DNA from: Marinospirillum insulare DSM 21763
GTDB lineage: Bacteria; Pseudomonadota; Gammaproteobacteria; Pseudomonadales; Halomonadaceae
DNA: 64,000 nucleotides
Direction of reading: 5' to 3'
Assembly (NCBI RefSeq): GCF_000686905.1
Contig: NZ_JMLW01000006.1
Location: forward strand, 1 to 64,000
Both the position numbers and the translations under genes were made by a program. The notes beneath the pieces were generated by a model that saw only the letters and a list, made by a program, of their open reading frames with translations, had not been told where the DNA came from and made no database searches. Numbering within the stretch: the first letter of the stretch is position 1; every line of letters starts with the position of its first letter. Below, piece by piece: positions 1 through 7,355 of the stretch.

Positions 1-190
1 TTCGGCCTAAAACTTTAGATAACCTCAAAGCCATTTCAGTAGAAATGGAACTTTTGCCTTTTATCACCCGATTAAGAGTAGAAGCTGCAACCCCCAGCTG
101 CTCTGCAAGGTATCTGCAACTAATATCGTGCGGCTCCATATAAATGGATTCAATAAATTCACCAGGATGCGATGGGTTGTGCATAGACAT
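1..190 (-). CDS. higA: HigA-family antitoxin, XRE helix-turn-helix (partial, runs off the left edge)
   Basis: The visible 63 residues carry the typical N-terminus of HigA/VapI addiction-module antidotes: a HPGEF motif near residue 8, then a helix-turn-helix with LAEQLGVAASTLNRV and a SSIS turn, and LRLSKVLG at the edge. HigA binds and neutralises the HigB mRNA interferase and represses its own operon. The start chosen is the ATG at 190, with GAGG 9 bases upstream; a second in-frame ATG lies two codons in. It sits directly behind an attC-like site, so it is an integron cassette gene. Its partner higB, normally just upstream, appears reduced to a tail. The family call is firm; the C-terminus is outside the window. 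Confidence 0.85.
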   Translation of the reverse strand, partial: MSMHNPSHPGEFIESIYMEPHDISCRYLAEQLGVAASTLNRVIKGKSSISTEMALRLSKVLGR

Positions 191-258
191 TAGTGATAAT
201 CCTCATAGTTAAGGATGTACGCATTGCGCAACACGAAGCAATCTTTTCTACTATTCAC
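190..258 (-). pseudogene. Possible 3' remnant of higB toxin
   Basis: Reading the minus strand into higA, the last 22 codons before the higA start end in CF, NAY and a terminal EDYH followed by a stop that overlaps the higA ATG as TAATG. HigB toxins commonly end with CF, then NAY eight residues before the terminus, and DYH. Two consecutive in-frame TAA codons at 259-264 precede this tail and an attC site follows, so no full toxin can be encoded. The match is short, so the call is tentative; it could be chance. Confidence 0.35.
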
Positions 259-275
259 TTATTAACACTGGGTTG

Positions 276-359
276 GTCTAACGCCCGCAGCACGCGCGGC
301 TTTGTAGTGGAGGCGAAGCCGCAACGAAAAAGCCGTCGCTGTGACTGCGATTGTTATGT
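276..359 (-). repeat. attC recombination site (attC-1)
   Basis: On the minus strand the site runs from ACATAAC to GTTAGAC, the latter fitting the R' core GTTRRRY. Between them are imperfect inverted repeats (GCCGCGCG/ACGGCTTTTTCG-type arms) capable of folding into the cruciform used by IntI. It lies 23 bases behind the mntP stop, as expected for a cassette end. It is about 94 percent identical over 82 bases to the site at 2690-2773. Confidence 0.85.
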
Positions 360-382
360 GTTTTTGGCTTCACTGCAGAGTC

Positions 383-922
383 TCAAAATACCAGAAACTT
401 CAACCCAATTATAATGAGTATTATACCGCCCAAAAGCTCTGCCTTGCTTTCTAGCCATGTCCCACTTCTAGCACCAATAAACACACCAACCAAGCTGAAT
501 ATAAATGTCGTAACACCAATGATTCCGCAAGCAACTATCGGGTTGACTTCGAGTAGATTTAATGTAAACCCAGCAGCCATTGCATCTATACTCGTAGCAA
601 TAGCTAAAATAAGCATCACTTTATGAGTGATTTGTGCAATATCTTCTTCAACACCCTCGCTAATGGCTTCATAAATCATCTTTCCTCCAACTGTTATAAG
701 AAGGAAGAATGCAATCCAATGTGCATAATTCTCAACCCAGCCGAGCACACCTTTTCCACCAAAGTAGCCTATAAATGGCATTAGCGCTTGGAATAACCCG
801 AAATATATTGCAGCAATTATAGCTAGCGACTTTGTCTTCTTGACACGCTTTGATCCAAGCCCTATAGAAACCGCAAATGCGTCCATGCTCAGTGCTACTG
901 CCAAAATTAAGACTTCAATCAT
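383..922 (-). CDS. mntP: Manganese efflux pump MntP (integron cassette gene)
   Basis: This 179-residue polytopic inner-membrane protein belongs to the MntP/YebN family (E. coli about 188 residues), which exports Mn2+ and protects against manganese excess. It shows the two family repeats, [10 protein letters not shown] with Asp14 and SIDAMAAGF with Asp113, and six hydrophobic segments. The ATG at 922 is preceded by GTGAG. It lies between attC-like sites at 966-1037 and 276-359, so it is carried as a mobile cassette rather than in a manganese regulon. The 43-base leader to the previous site is too short for a yybP-ykoY manganese riboswitch. Metal specificity is inferred from family. Confidence 0.9.
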   Translation of the reverse strand: MIEVLILAVALSMDAFAVSIGLGSKRVKKTKSLAIIAAIYFGLFQALMPFIGYFGGKGVLGWVENYAHWIAFFLLITVGGKMIYEAISEGVEEDIAQITHKVMLILAIATSIDAMAAGFTLNLLEVNPIVACGIIGVTTFIFSLVGVFIGARSGTWLESKAELLGGIILIIIGLKFLVF

Positions 923-965
923 TAAAATATCTCACAAATATACTCGGGTGTTTATTGCTTACGAA

Positions 966-1037
966 ACTTAACGCCGCGCTCTGTGGCAAGTTTGAAGCGC
1001 AGCGGAAAACTTGTCTAGCAGCAGCGCCTTGTTAAAT
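966..1037 (-). repeat. attC recombination site (attC-2)
   Basis: On the minus strand the site runs from ATTTAAC to GTTAAGT, both fitting core consensus, with internal arms including AAGGCGCTGC and GCGCTTC. It starts 2 bases behind the stop of the ParE-like toxin gene and ends 43 bases before mntP, exactly at a cassette boundary. Its internal sequence differs from the near-identical pair at 276 and 2690. Confidence 0.8.
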
Positions 1038-1039
1038 TA

Positions 1040-1321
1040 TTACCGCTCACCTTCCAAGCTATGCCACACCCTAAGAATAATAATGGCACTGGTATGAACC
1101 GAATAGCGAACAACGTATTTTCCAAAAACCATATCTCGAATGGAGTCAGGCACCGGCGCCATTTCAACTGGTGTGCCCATTTTGGGGAATTCTGGAAGTA
1201 ATTCGATTTTGCCAACCAGTTCGGTGGCAATCCTGGCTGCCGCCGACGGGTTGTACATCGCAACGAACTCCCTGAGGCGTTTCAAATCATCAATAGCCTC
1301 ATCCGTGTAAGCCAGCTTCAC
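1040..1321 (-). CDS. RelE/ParE-superfamily toxin
   Basis: This 93-residue protein has the RelE/ParE fold signature: an N-terminal TDEAIDDLKRLREF helix region, central LPEFPKMG, and C-terminal YVVRY and IIILRVWHSLEGER strands. Members either cleave mRNA on the ribosome or poison gyrase. The conserved C-terminal RVWH with following Glu and Arg is typical of the ParE-like branch; the target cannot be told from sequence. It overlaps the antitoxin gene by 4 bases (ATGA), so translation is coupled. Such pairs are common cassette cargo and are thought to stabilise arrays against deletion. Confidence 0.9.
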   Translation of the reverse strand: MKLAYTDEAIDDLKRLREFVAMYNPSAAARIATELVGKIELLPEFPKMGTPVEMAPVPDSIRDMVFGKYVVRYSVHTSAIIILRVWHSLEGER

Positions 1322-1590
1322 TTACTTGACCTTGGCGCATCCTGCTCGTTTTCGGTTCCCCAGCTATTAAGCCAACTGTGAACCTCGCTGGCATCAACAA
1401 CCTTGCCTTGGGCAGCAGCCTCCATTGCCTCTAACGTTTGTTTCCAACGCTCTTGCTCAAGCTGCTGCTTTTCTATGTATTCCGACAGTGCCTGGTTGAT
1501 CACCCAGCTTTTGCTACGGTGCAGCCTGCTGGCGATTGCTTCCAAACGCTGTTCAACTTCTGCCTGAAGGCGAACCGTGGTGACGCTCAT
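1318..1590 (-). CDS. CopG/ParD-type ribbon-helix-helix antitoxin
   Basis: The 90-residue protein opens with TTVRLQAEVEQRLEAIASR and SKSWVINQALSEYI, a classic ribbon-helix-helix DNA-binding domain (residues 3-45), followed by a polar C-terminal tail that would wrap the toxin. It should neutralise the toxin encoded directly downstream and autoregulate the pair. The start at 1590 is an ATG following a GGGGGC stretch. First gene of a two-gene cassette bounded by attC-like sites at 1657-1707 and 966-1037. Confidence 0.9.
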   Translation of the reverse strand: MSVTTVRLQAEVEQRLEAIASRLHRSKSWVINQALSEYIEKQQLEQERWKQTLEAMEAAAQGKVVDASEVHSWLNSWGTENEQDAPRSSK

Positions 1591-1656
1591 GACTATGCCC
1601 CCTCATACCTAGTGACTACAACGTATTACAGCATGGTCTGCGAGGTTAGGCAAAAA

Positions 1657-1707
1657 ATTTAACGCTTTGCTCACCGGAAAATTAGGAGCGCAGCAACTTG
1701 TTAGAAG
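1657..1707 (-). repeat. attC recombination site, short form (attC-3)
   Basis: On the minus strand the site runs from CTTCTAAC to GTTAAAT with internal GTTGCTGCGC and AGCAAAGC arms. At about 50 bases it is near the short end of the attC size range. It lies 4 bases behind the stop of the DUF5655 gene and before the RHH antitoxin gene, a cassette boundary. A GTTAGGC motif on the plus strand at 1645-1651 lies next to it and may be chance. Confidence 0.7.
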
Positions 1708-1710
1708 GCA

Positions 1711-2661
1711 TTAGCCACCAACCTTGTTATACGCCATTGTTATAAATTCTTTTACTGGCTCAAACTCGGCTTCCGAAGAAACGGTAAACTCAATATCACC
1801 AGTACCGTAATGGCCTATGGATGTCACATCTCGATAGTTTTTGGTGCCAGCTGGAACGTCCGATGGCTTGAGCTTCAAGAACAGCTTGATGTTCTTACCT
1901 TTGACTTCCATACAAGCAATGTTCTGTGAGACTTTGTAAGCAACGTAGAATTTTTTTGGTACTTCTTCAATTGATTCATCTAAGCCAAGAATGAACTCTC
2001 GGATCGTCGCAGTTAGCTCATGAATTTGTTCACTTTTACCCTCAAGTCTTTCATCGAACGTATAGGTCGCCGTGGCGCGAGTTAGTGCGGCTTTTTTACC
2101 TGCTTCAACCATAACAGGATTTTTATATCCATTATCACTTGGAACTACTGACGTAGACGAAGCTGTTGACTTAGTAGTATGAAAAACCTCTTCAAGATAG
2201 AGTGAATTATTGGAAAATAGCCGATATTTCCAAAGTTCTATATTTGCTCCCATGACTTGAACAGCGTGTAAGTCATACTTTTTGTAGTTTGGCGCAATGC
2301 AAATTACCCTAACATCAGACCAATCTACTTTGGCCTCATTTCCCAGTTTTTTTTGCACTGCAATTTCAAAATCACCTTTATGATCTTGTATCCAATGCAG
2401 ATAAAAAAGACTTTGATTGATTAGCTCTGAAGATTCGACTTTTTTGTATTCGATAATAACCGGATTATCTTCTTCTGATAATGCAAGGCTATCAATTCTT
2501 CCTGCGTGTTGAGCGCCAGTTGAAAACTCACTCGCAACAAACCGGCAATTGAAGACGGTTTCGAGGTTTTTCTCAATCAGGGACTGCAAGTCCTTTTCCA
2601 GTGCGAAGTTTTTCTGTTCTACGGCAGATAACTTGTCACCTGAAATATCGAAAATTGGCAC
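1711..2661 (-). CDS. DUF5655 protein with PD-(D/E)XK-like nuclease domain
   Basis: The 316-residue protein has two parts. Residues about 20-165 resemble a restriction-endonuclease-like fold: GRIDSLAL supplies the Asp and PVIIEYKK the E-x-K of a PD-(D/E)XK site, followed by an Arg-rich strand ICIAPNY. Residues about 190-316 match the DUF5655 type, with KKFYVAYK, KNIKLFLKLKPSDV and the IGHYGTGD motif. Family knowledge: such proteins are annotated as NucS-like or of unknown function; activity is not established. Cassette gene between attC-like sites. A role in nucleic-acid defence is inference. The start at 2661 is an ATG; no strong ribosome site is obvious. Confidence 0.7.
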   Translation of the reverse strand: MPIFDISGDKLSAVEQKNFALEKDLQSLIEKNLETVFNCRFVASEFSTGAQHAGRIDSLALSEEDNPVIIEYKKVESSELINQSLFYLHWIQDHKGDFEIAVQKKLGNEAKVDWSDVRVICIAPNYKKYDLHAVQVMGANIELWKYRLFSNNSLYLEEVFHTTKSTASSTSVVPSDNGYKNPVMVEAGKKAALTRATATYTFDERLEGKSEQIHELTATIREFILGLDESIEEVPKKFYVAYKVSQNIACMEVKGKNIKLFLKLKPSDVPAGTKNYRDVTSIGHYGTGDIEFTVSSEAEFEPVKEFITMAYNKVGG

Positions 2662-2689
2662 TTGATGATTACTCCATTGTCTCTTTGGC

Positions 2690-2773
2690 TTCTAACGCCC
2701 GCAGCACGCGCGGCTTTGTAGTGAAGGCGAAGCCGCAACGGAAAAGCCGTCGCTGTGCCTGCGTTTGTTAGGC
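2690..2773 (-). repeat. attC recombination site (attC-4)
   Basis: On the minus strand it runs from GCCTAAC, overlapping the stop codon of the 249-residue gene, to GTTAGAA. It is nearly identical (about 5 differences over 82 bases) to the site at 276-359, the hallmark of a species-specific chromosomal integron array. Internal arms GACGGCTTTTCC and GCCGCGCG can pair to form the folded attC. Confidence 0.9.
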
Positions 2774-3517
2774 ATTGTATTTCTTGATTACAAAATAACA
2801 CATTGAAGAACACATATTACGCCCTAAGCGAACAAACTCTTCATGACTAAAACCAAGCGGAATGTGTGCTCCATTGCTAATAAAGGTAAATACAGATGCA
2901 AGAGCTTTTTCTTCATTTTGATCTATGAAGCTAGCGGTTTTTAGATATGCAAGTGACGGCCCCCATGTATTTCCACTACCTGTAGGGCTAAACCCTTTTG
3001 AACATGCAATTTCTCTAACCAGGGTCTCAAGTGCAATACGAATATTCGTTAAGCTCCCATTGTAATCAGGCTGAGCTTTTACAAAATCATCAGCAGAAGC
3101 ATTAATAGAACGCTTTATATTATCACTATTTTGTAGAGCAGAGTTGTCCAGCTCTTTTAGTAGAGCGTCCTCCACCGGCTCGTGCCCTTTAAAATTTGGG
3201 TCAAGGGATTCAATAGCATCATTTTCGATCTTGTAACCATCTAGCAATAGAGATTTTTTAAGAATTGAGTACTGATCATCAAATTTGTACTTCGGAGACG
3301 TTTGATTTCTCAATGTTTTATTGGTGTGGGCAATTTCGATAAGCATCTCGGCCAGAACATCTTCTGATGCAAATGTGACTTCATTGCTAATACCGGCAGG
3401 CGAAGAAGCCATTTGAGGATCAAAACCAAACTTATCCAAAATCACAGAGACCGTTGGTTTTTCTATCACTCCCAAAAGCTGACTTAATGAAAACTTAGTT
3501 CTTCTAGATACCTGCAT
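2768..3517 (-). CDS. Cassette-borne hypothetical protein, possibly abortive-infection-like
   Basis: I do not recognise this 249-residue protein with certainty. The N-terminal half is polar and charged. The C-terminal 100 residues (SLTNIRIALETLVREIA, GPSLAYLKTASFI, ALASVFTFISNGAHIPLGF) resemble the C-terminal helical domain seen in some abortive-infection and HEPN-like proteins, where an exposed Arg and His can form an RNase site; here an SNGAH motif precedes a conserved-looking helix. Soluble, no signal peptide. It is a single-gene cassette with its stop inside the following attC. A defence role would fit integron cargo but is inference. Confidence 0.5.
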   Translation of the reverse strand: MQVSRRTKFSLSQLLGVIEKPTVSVILDKFGFDPQMASSPAGISNEVTFASEDVLAEMLIEIAHTNKTLRNQTSPKYKFDDQYSILKKSLLLDGYKIENDAIESLDPNFKGHEPVEDALLKELDNSALQNSDNIKRSINASADDFVKAQPDYNGSLTNIRIALETLVREIACSKGFSPTGSGNTWGPSLAYLKTASFIDQNEEKALASVFTFISNGAHIPLGFSHEEFVRLGRNMCSSMCYFVIKKYNA

Positions 3518-3538
3518 ATGTCCTCAGATCCTTGTGAT

Positions 3539-3623
3539 GCTTAACGCAAAGCACACGGGTGACGACCGCGCAGCGGTTGGCATCCCAGCGGCCGCAGGCC
3601 GCGAGTGATGCGCCTTGTTATGA
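3539..3623 (-). repeat. attC recombination site (attC-5)
   Basis: On the minus strand the site runs from TCATAAC to GTTAAGC (fits GTTRRRY). Its R'' core TCATAAC is the exact complement of the start of the first cassette (TTATGA at the attI junction, 3937-3943), as expected for an intact cassette. GC-rich arms (GCGGCCTGCGGCCGC region) form an internal hairpin. The stop codon of the 98-residue gene lies within its first bases. Confidence 0.85.
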
Positions 3624-3914
3624 GTTTATTTTCTGAATCCATTGCAGGGCATCCTTGCGAGTTTTCTCAGAAACACGAGGTGAATCAGACGAAACGATAA
3701 TTTTCAGCGCGGCTTCTGCACGACCTGCATTTATAATACTCCGAGCGTGGCCAGTGCGAGAGATACAAGAGCCCTCAGTATAGTCTGTCTCTGCTCGTAG
3801 CTTTTCGACTATATCCTCACGCGATAATGCGTTCGACGAAAACTCACCAAAAAATCTCACGAAACAAGCCTGACCAACCGATTGAAGAGTTCTTGAAAGT
3901 TGCTCATCATTCAT
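3618..3914 (-). CDS. Hypothetical protein, first integron cassette
   Basis: This 98-residue soluble protein has no family I recognise. It is helical and charged, with RFFGEFSSNALSREDIVEKLRAETDY in its first half and ARSIINAGRAEAALKIIV in its second. It is the cassette next to the integrase remnant and thus the most recently inserted by the usual integron model, although loss of the integrase would have frozen that order. The ATG at 3914 follows GTTAGGAGTTAACCC, in which AGGAG gives a good ribosome site. Confidence 0.65.
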   Translation of the reverse strand: MNDEQLSRTLQSVGQACFVRFFGEFSSNALSREDIVEKLRAETDYTEGSCISRTGHARSIINAGRAEAALKIIVSSDSPRVSEKTRKDALQWIQKINS

Positions 3915-3936
3915 GGGTTAACTCCTAACCAAAAAC

Positions 3937-4000
3937 TCATAACAGCGTATTAGTAAGCATGCTCATTTTGCAGCTTTTGTTTACTTACTAAAAACTAATA
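3937..4000 (-). other. attI: Probable attI site at the integrase-proximal end of the array
   Basis: On the minus strand GTTATGA at 3943-3937 marks the junction between the non-cassette leader and the first cassette; the complementary TCATAAC forms the R'' end of that cassette's attC at 3623-3617. This pairing places the crossover here. The right-hand boundary is approximate. No attC arms are present on the leader side, which fits attI. Confidence 0.6.
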
Positions 4001-4215
4001 TATAACCCTGAATGCTAAAGATTTTACCAGTAAAAACAAGCTAACCTTTAGTTACAATTCAAGCACGCCGCCTATCCCGCTCACTGCATGCACACTATCC
4101 TACTCTATAATTCTGTAAGCATCTGTTTCTTAAAGCTTTAAATAAATATCTAGCAGAAGATTGAGCAGGGTCAAGGTTTAAAACAGGCACATTTCAAAAC
4201 ATCAACCAAAATAGA
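4001..4215. other. AT-rich non-coding leader between attI and the integrase remnant
   Basis: No open reading frame or folded RNA is evident in this stretch. In integrons the cassette promoter Pc lies here or inside intI and fires toward the cassettes (minus strand here). Several AT-rich hexamers on the minus strand could serve, such as TATATT near 4000, but none has a convincing partner, so no promoter is assigned. Confidence 0.4.
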
Positions 4216-4231
4216 CTGTATAAATAAACAG
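4216..4231. promoter_or_regulatory. LexA (SOS) box upstream of the integrase remnant
   Basis: The site reads CTGT, eight A/T-rich bases, ACAG, the consensus gammaproteobacterial LexA operator, and ends 21 bases before the intI ATG at 4253. SOS control of integron integrases through a LexA box overlapping the intI promoter is established for IntI1 and Vibrio IntIA. lexA itself is at 49389-50048 in this window. The operator survives although the integrase behind it is truncated. Confidence 0.85.
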
Positions 4232-4252
4232 CTATATTAAAAGGTGGTATTT

Positions 4253-4408
4253 ATGTTGAAAAGCCCATTTTTAAACTCGATACGTATGGATTTGCGTCAA
4301 AAAGGTTATGCGCTTAAAACTGAAAAAACTTACTTGTATTGGATTAAATACTTTATTTTATTTCATAAAAAACAGCATCCTCAGAATTTAGGTAATTTAG
4401 AAATGCTT
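4253..4408 (+). pseudogene. intI: Integron integrase, N-terminal remnant
   Basis: From the ATG at 4253 (AAGG 9 bases upstream) about 50 residues match the SAM-like DNA-binding domain that opens IntI proteins: the L-R-x-K-G-Y-A-L-K-T-E-x-T-Y-x-x-W-I pattern, then FILFHKKQHPQNLG and an acidic residue. Full IntI proteins are about 320 residues with catalytic Arg, His, Arg and Tyr; all of these are missing. Homology stops near 4405, just before the 3' end of purT on the other strand, and the frame drifts into antisense purT until a stop at 4480. A deletion that joined intI to the purT terminus is the simplest reading. The orientation, divergent from the cassettes, is canonical. Confidence 0.85.
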
Positions 4409-4420
4409 AAGCTTTTAACC

Positions 4421-5602
4421 CTAAAAACTCACCTTCACTGCTGCGGCACTTCTACTGGCTTTTTCTTTTGCTGCCTCTAGTGTATCGGCCAGTGCTAAAG
4501 CCACGCCCATTCTGCGGCTACCGTTGATATCGGGTTTGCCGAATAAACGTAGTTGGGTGTCTGGTTCTGCTAGGGCTTGTTGCAGGTTGCCAAAAGTGGT
4601 GGTGTTAGATTTACCTTCAGGAAGTATCACTGCTGATGCGGCTGGGCCGTATTGGCGAATATTTGGAATGGGCAGATCTAAAATTGCGCGGGCATGTAAC
4701 GCAAATTCAGATAAATTCTGTGAAATAAGCGTCACCAAACCAGTATCGTGCGGTCTGGGTGACACTTCACTAAACAACACTTCATCACCACGAATAAACA
4801 GTTCGACCCCAAACACGCCCTGCCCACCTAAAGCCGTGGTTACTTTTTCTGCTATTTGCTGTGAAGTTTTTAAGGCGGTTTCACTCATGGGTTGTGGCTG
4901 CCAAGAAGTACGGTAATCGCCGTCTTCCTGCAAATGGCCGATAGGTTCACAAAAGCTGACGCCACCCACATGGCGCACTGTCAGCAGGGTAATTTCATAA
5001 TCAAAGTCTACAAAACCTTCAACTATTACCTTGCCACCACCGGCACGGCCACCTTCTTGGGTATATTGCCAAGCCGCCTCTATTTGGTCTGCATTTTTTA
5101 GTGTGCTTTGGCCTTTGCCTGAAGAACTCATAATCGGCTTTACCACACAGGGCATACCAATTTGGGCAACTGCGGTTTTAAAATCGGCCAAGTTGTCGGC
5201 AAAACGGTAGGGCGAAGTTGCAATGTTTAATTCTTCTGCAACTAAGCGGCGTATGCCTTCACGGTTCATGGTCAGTTGCGTAGCACGAGCGCTAGGAATG
5301 ACCTTAAAACCTTCTTGTTCTAATTCTGCCAAGGTGTCAGTGGCTAGGGCCTCAATTTCTGGAACTATCAGGTGTGGTTTTTCTAATTCAATAACCTTTC
5401 TTAATGCAGCACCATCTAGCATTGAAATTACGTGTGAGCGGTGGGCCACCTGCATGGCGGGTGCGTTTTCATAGCGATCAACTACGATGACTTCAACACC
5501 TAGGCGCTGTAGTTCAATCACAACTTCTTTACCTAGTTCGCCACCACCACAAAGCAAAACACGGGTAGCAGTGGATGTTAAGGGCGTTCCTAAGGTTGGC
5601 AT
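4421..5602 (-). CDS. purT: Phosphoribosylglycinamide formyltransferase 2 (formate-dependent)
   Basis: PurT ligates formate to GAR with ATP, giving formyl-GAR in purine synthesis. From the ATG at 5602 the protein is 393 residues (E. coli 392) and opens with the family's MPTLGTPL and [16 protein letters not shown]-grasp features follow, including [14 protein letters not shown] and [10 protein letters not shown]. The upstream in-frame region to 5662 is not part of the family, and AAGGAT precedes 5602, which decides the start. Only 4 bases separate it from potI, so it may be co-transcribed with the polyamine transporter, although the functions are unrelated. Its 3' end abuts the integrase remnant. 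Confidence 0.95.
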   Translation of the reverse strand: MPTLGTPLTSTATRVLLCGGGELGKEVVIELQRLGVEVIVVDRYENAPAMQVAHRSHVISMLDGAALRKVIELEKPHLIVPEIEALATDTLAELEQEGFKVIPSARATQLTMNREGIRRLVAEELNIATSPYRFADNLADFKTAVAQIGMPCVVKPIMSSSGKGQSTLKNADQIEAAWQYTQEGGRAGGGKVIVEGFVDFDYEITLLTVRHVGGVSFCEPIGHLQEDGDYRTSWQPQPMSETALKTSQQIAEKVTTALGGQGVFGVELFIRGDEVLFSEVSPRPHDTGLVTLISQNLSEFALHARAILDLPIPNIRQYGPAASAVILPEGKSNTTTFGNLQQALAEPDTQLRLFGKPDINGSRRMGVALALADTLEAAKEKASRSAAAVKVSF

Positions 5603-5606
5603 GGGG

Positions 5607-6443
5607 CTATCCTTTATAAGTTTTAAACTTATGCATGGCTTTTTTACGCTTTTCTTCAGCACGGCGTGTAAAGAACCATAATAAGAAGGTAATAATAGAA
5701 ATAAATAGCAGTATTAAGCTGGCAATGGCATTAATTTCTGGTTTAACCCCCATACGCACCGCAGAGAATATTTCCATCGGTAAGGTGGTTGAGCCTGGAC
5801 CAGATACAAAACTGGCCAATACCAAGTCATCTAAAGACAAGGCAAAAGACATCATCGCGCCAGCCGCTAAAGAAGGTGCAATCATGGGTAGGGTAATTAA
5901 GAAAAACACCTTCCAAGGCTTAGCACCTAAATCCATCGCCGCTTCTTCCATAGAGCGGTCTACTTCTCTTAACCTTGCTGACACTATGACTGAAACATAG
6001 GCTGTACAAAAGGTGGTGTGAGCTATCCAAATGGTCATTAGCCCTCTTTCTACTGGCCAGCCAATGAGTTGTGCCATGGCAACAAAAAGCAGCAGTAAGG
6101 ACAAACCGGTAATCACTTCTGGCATAACCAGAGGTGCAGTTACCATGCCGCCAAATAGGGTACGGCCTTTAAATTGCCCAATGCGAGTTAGCACCAAAGC
6201 AGCTAAAGTACCTAAAGCTGTCGCAGCTATGGCTGTGTAGCTGGCAATTTCTAATGAACGCAATACCGCATTCATTAGCTGGGTATTATCTAATAAGCCC
6301 GCATACCATTTGGTTGACCAACCTCCCCACACGGTGACTAGGCGTGAAGCGTTAAAAGAATAAATCACCAAAATAAGCATGGGCAGGTAAATAAAGGCTA
6401 AACCTGCAAACAGCATAAAACGTGAAAAGCGAAAACTGGTCAT
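5607..6443 (-). CDS. potI: Putrescine/spermidine ABC transporter permease PotI
   Basis: This 278-residue inner-membrane protein is the second permease of a PotFGHI-type importer. It has six predicted membrane segments, and the EAA loop [21 protein letters not shown] (about residues 166-186) that docks on the ATPase. The [19 protein letters not shown] stretch is typical of PotI and PotC. It follows potH with no gap (stop then start adjoining), consistent with strict co-translation. The basic C-terminal tail ends just before purT. Confidence 0.93.
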   Translation of the reverse strand: MTSFRFSRFMLFAGLAFIYLPMLILVIYSFNASRLVTVWGGWSTKWYAGLLDNTQLMNAVLRSLEIASYTAIAATALGTLAALVLTRIGQFKGRTLFGGMVTAPLVMPEVITGLSLLLLFVAMAQLIGWPVERGLMTIWIAHTTFCTAYVSVIVSARLREVDRSMEEAAMDLGAKPWKVFFLITLPMIAPSLAAGAMMSFALSLDDLVLASFVSGPGSTTLPMEIFSAVRMGVKPEINAIASLILLFISIITFLLWFFTRRAEEKRKKAMHKFKTYKG

Positions 6444-7355
6444 TTATTTGCTCTCCAGTTCACGTGCTTGGTTACGGTTAAATAAAATAATGGGGATAAT
6501 TAACAACAACAGCATAATCACCGCTAAAGAAGAAGCCACTGGCCAGTCACGGTTATTGAAGAATTCTTGCCACAACACCTTACCTATCATCAAGGTTTCT
6601 GGGCCACCTAAGAGTTCTGGAATAACAAACTCACCCACCACGGGAATAAACACCAGCATACTGCCAGCAATTATGCCGTTTTTAGATAAGGGCAAAGTAA
6701 TCTTCCAAAAGGCCGTATAACTTTTAGCACCCAAGTCAGAAGCAGCTTCTAATAATGATGAGTCATGCTTAACTAAATTGGCGTAAAGCGGCAAGACCAT
6801 AAAGGGTAAATAGGCATAAACAATACCGATATACACAGCGATATTGGTATTTAGAATTTGTATCGGCTCGTTAACAATACCCAGCCATATAAGGGTGTTA
6901 TTCAATAGGCCATTATTGCTTAAAATGCCCATCCAAGCATAAACACGAATCAGCAAGGCAGTCCAAGTGGGCATCATCACCAACAAAAGCCAAACGGGGC
7001 GCATGTGTTTATCAGAACGGGCAATTGCTAGCGCCATAGGGTAGCCCACCAATAAACATAGCAAGGTGCTGAAGAAGGCAATTTTTAATGAACCTAAATA
7101 AGCCGCTAAATACAAGCCATCTTCACTTAGCAATACATAGTTGCCAAAATTCAGCAGCAGCGTTAATTGGTTATCCGCCCAAGCGGTTAGGCTGGTATAG
7201 GGTGGAATAGCAATATCAGCTTCGGCAAAGCTTATTTTTAAAATAATCGCAAAAGGTAATAGAAAAAATAACAGCATCCAGAAAAAAGGTACGCCTATCA
7301 CTGCATGGCGGCCTTTGGGCAGCAATCCTAGTAATTTATTGCGTAACTTTTTCAT
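6444..7355 (-). CDS. potH: Putrescine/spermidine ABC transporter permease PotH
   Basis: The 303-residue protein is the first permease of the importer: a basic N-terminus, a long hydrophobic segment at residues 18-40 (VPFFWMLLFFLLPFAIILKIS), a periplasmic region containing LLLNFGNYVLL, five more membrane spans and the EAA loop LEAASDLGAKSYTAFWKITLP. FVIPELLGG is a conserved PotB/PotH element. It overlaps potG by 4 bases (ATGA) and abuts potI. Forms a heterodimeric channel with PotI. Confidence 0.93.
   Translation of the reverse strand: MKKLRNKLLGLLPKGRHAVIGVPFFWMLLFFLLPFAIILKISFAEADIAIPPYTSLTAWADNQLTLLLNFGNYVLLSEDGLYLAAYLGSLKIAFFSTLLCLLVGYPMALAIARSDKHMRPVWLLLVMMPTWTALLIRVYAWMGILSNNGLLNNTLIWLGIVNEPIQILNTNIAVYIGIVYAYLPFMVLPLYANLVKHDSSLLEAASDLGAKSYTAFWKITLPLSKNGIIAGSMLVFIPVVGEFVIPELLGGPETLMIGKVLWQEFFNNRDWPVASSLAVIMLLLLIIPIILFNRNQARELESK

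Noticed and set aside
923-965. Manganese riboswitch (yybP-ykoY) before mntP
   Set aside because: The leader between the attC site and the start codon is only 43 bases, far too short.
1645-1651. Extra GTTAGGC core on the plus strand next to attC-3
   Set aside because: No second core or arms at attC distance; probably a chance match or a scar.
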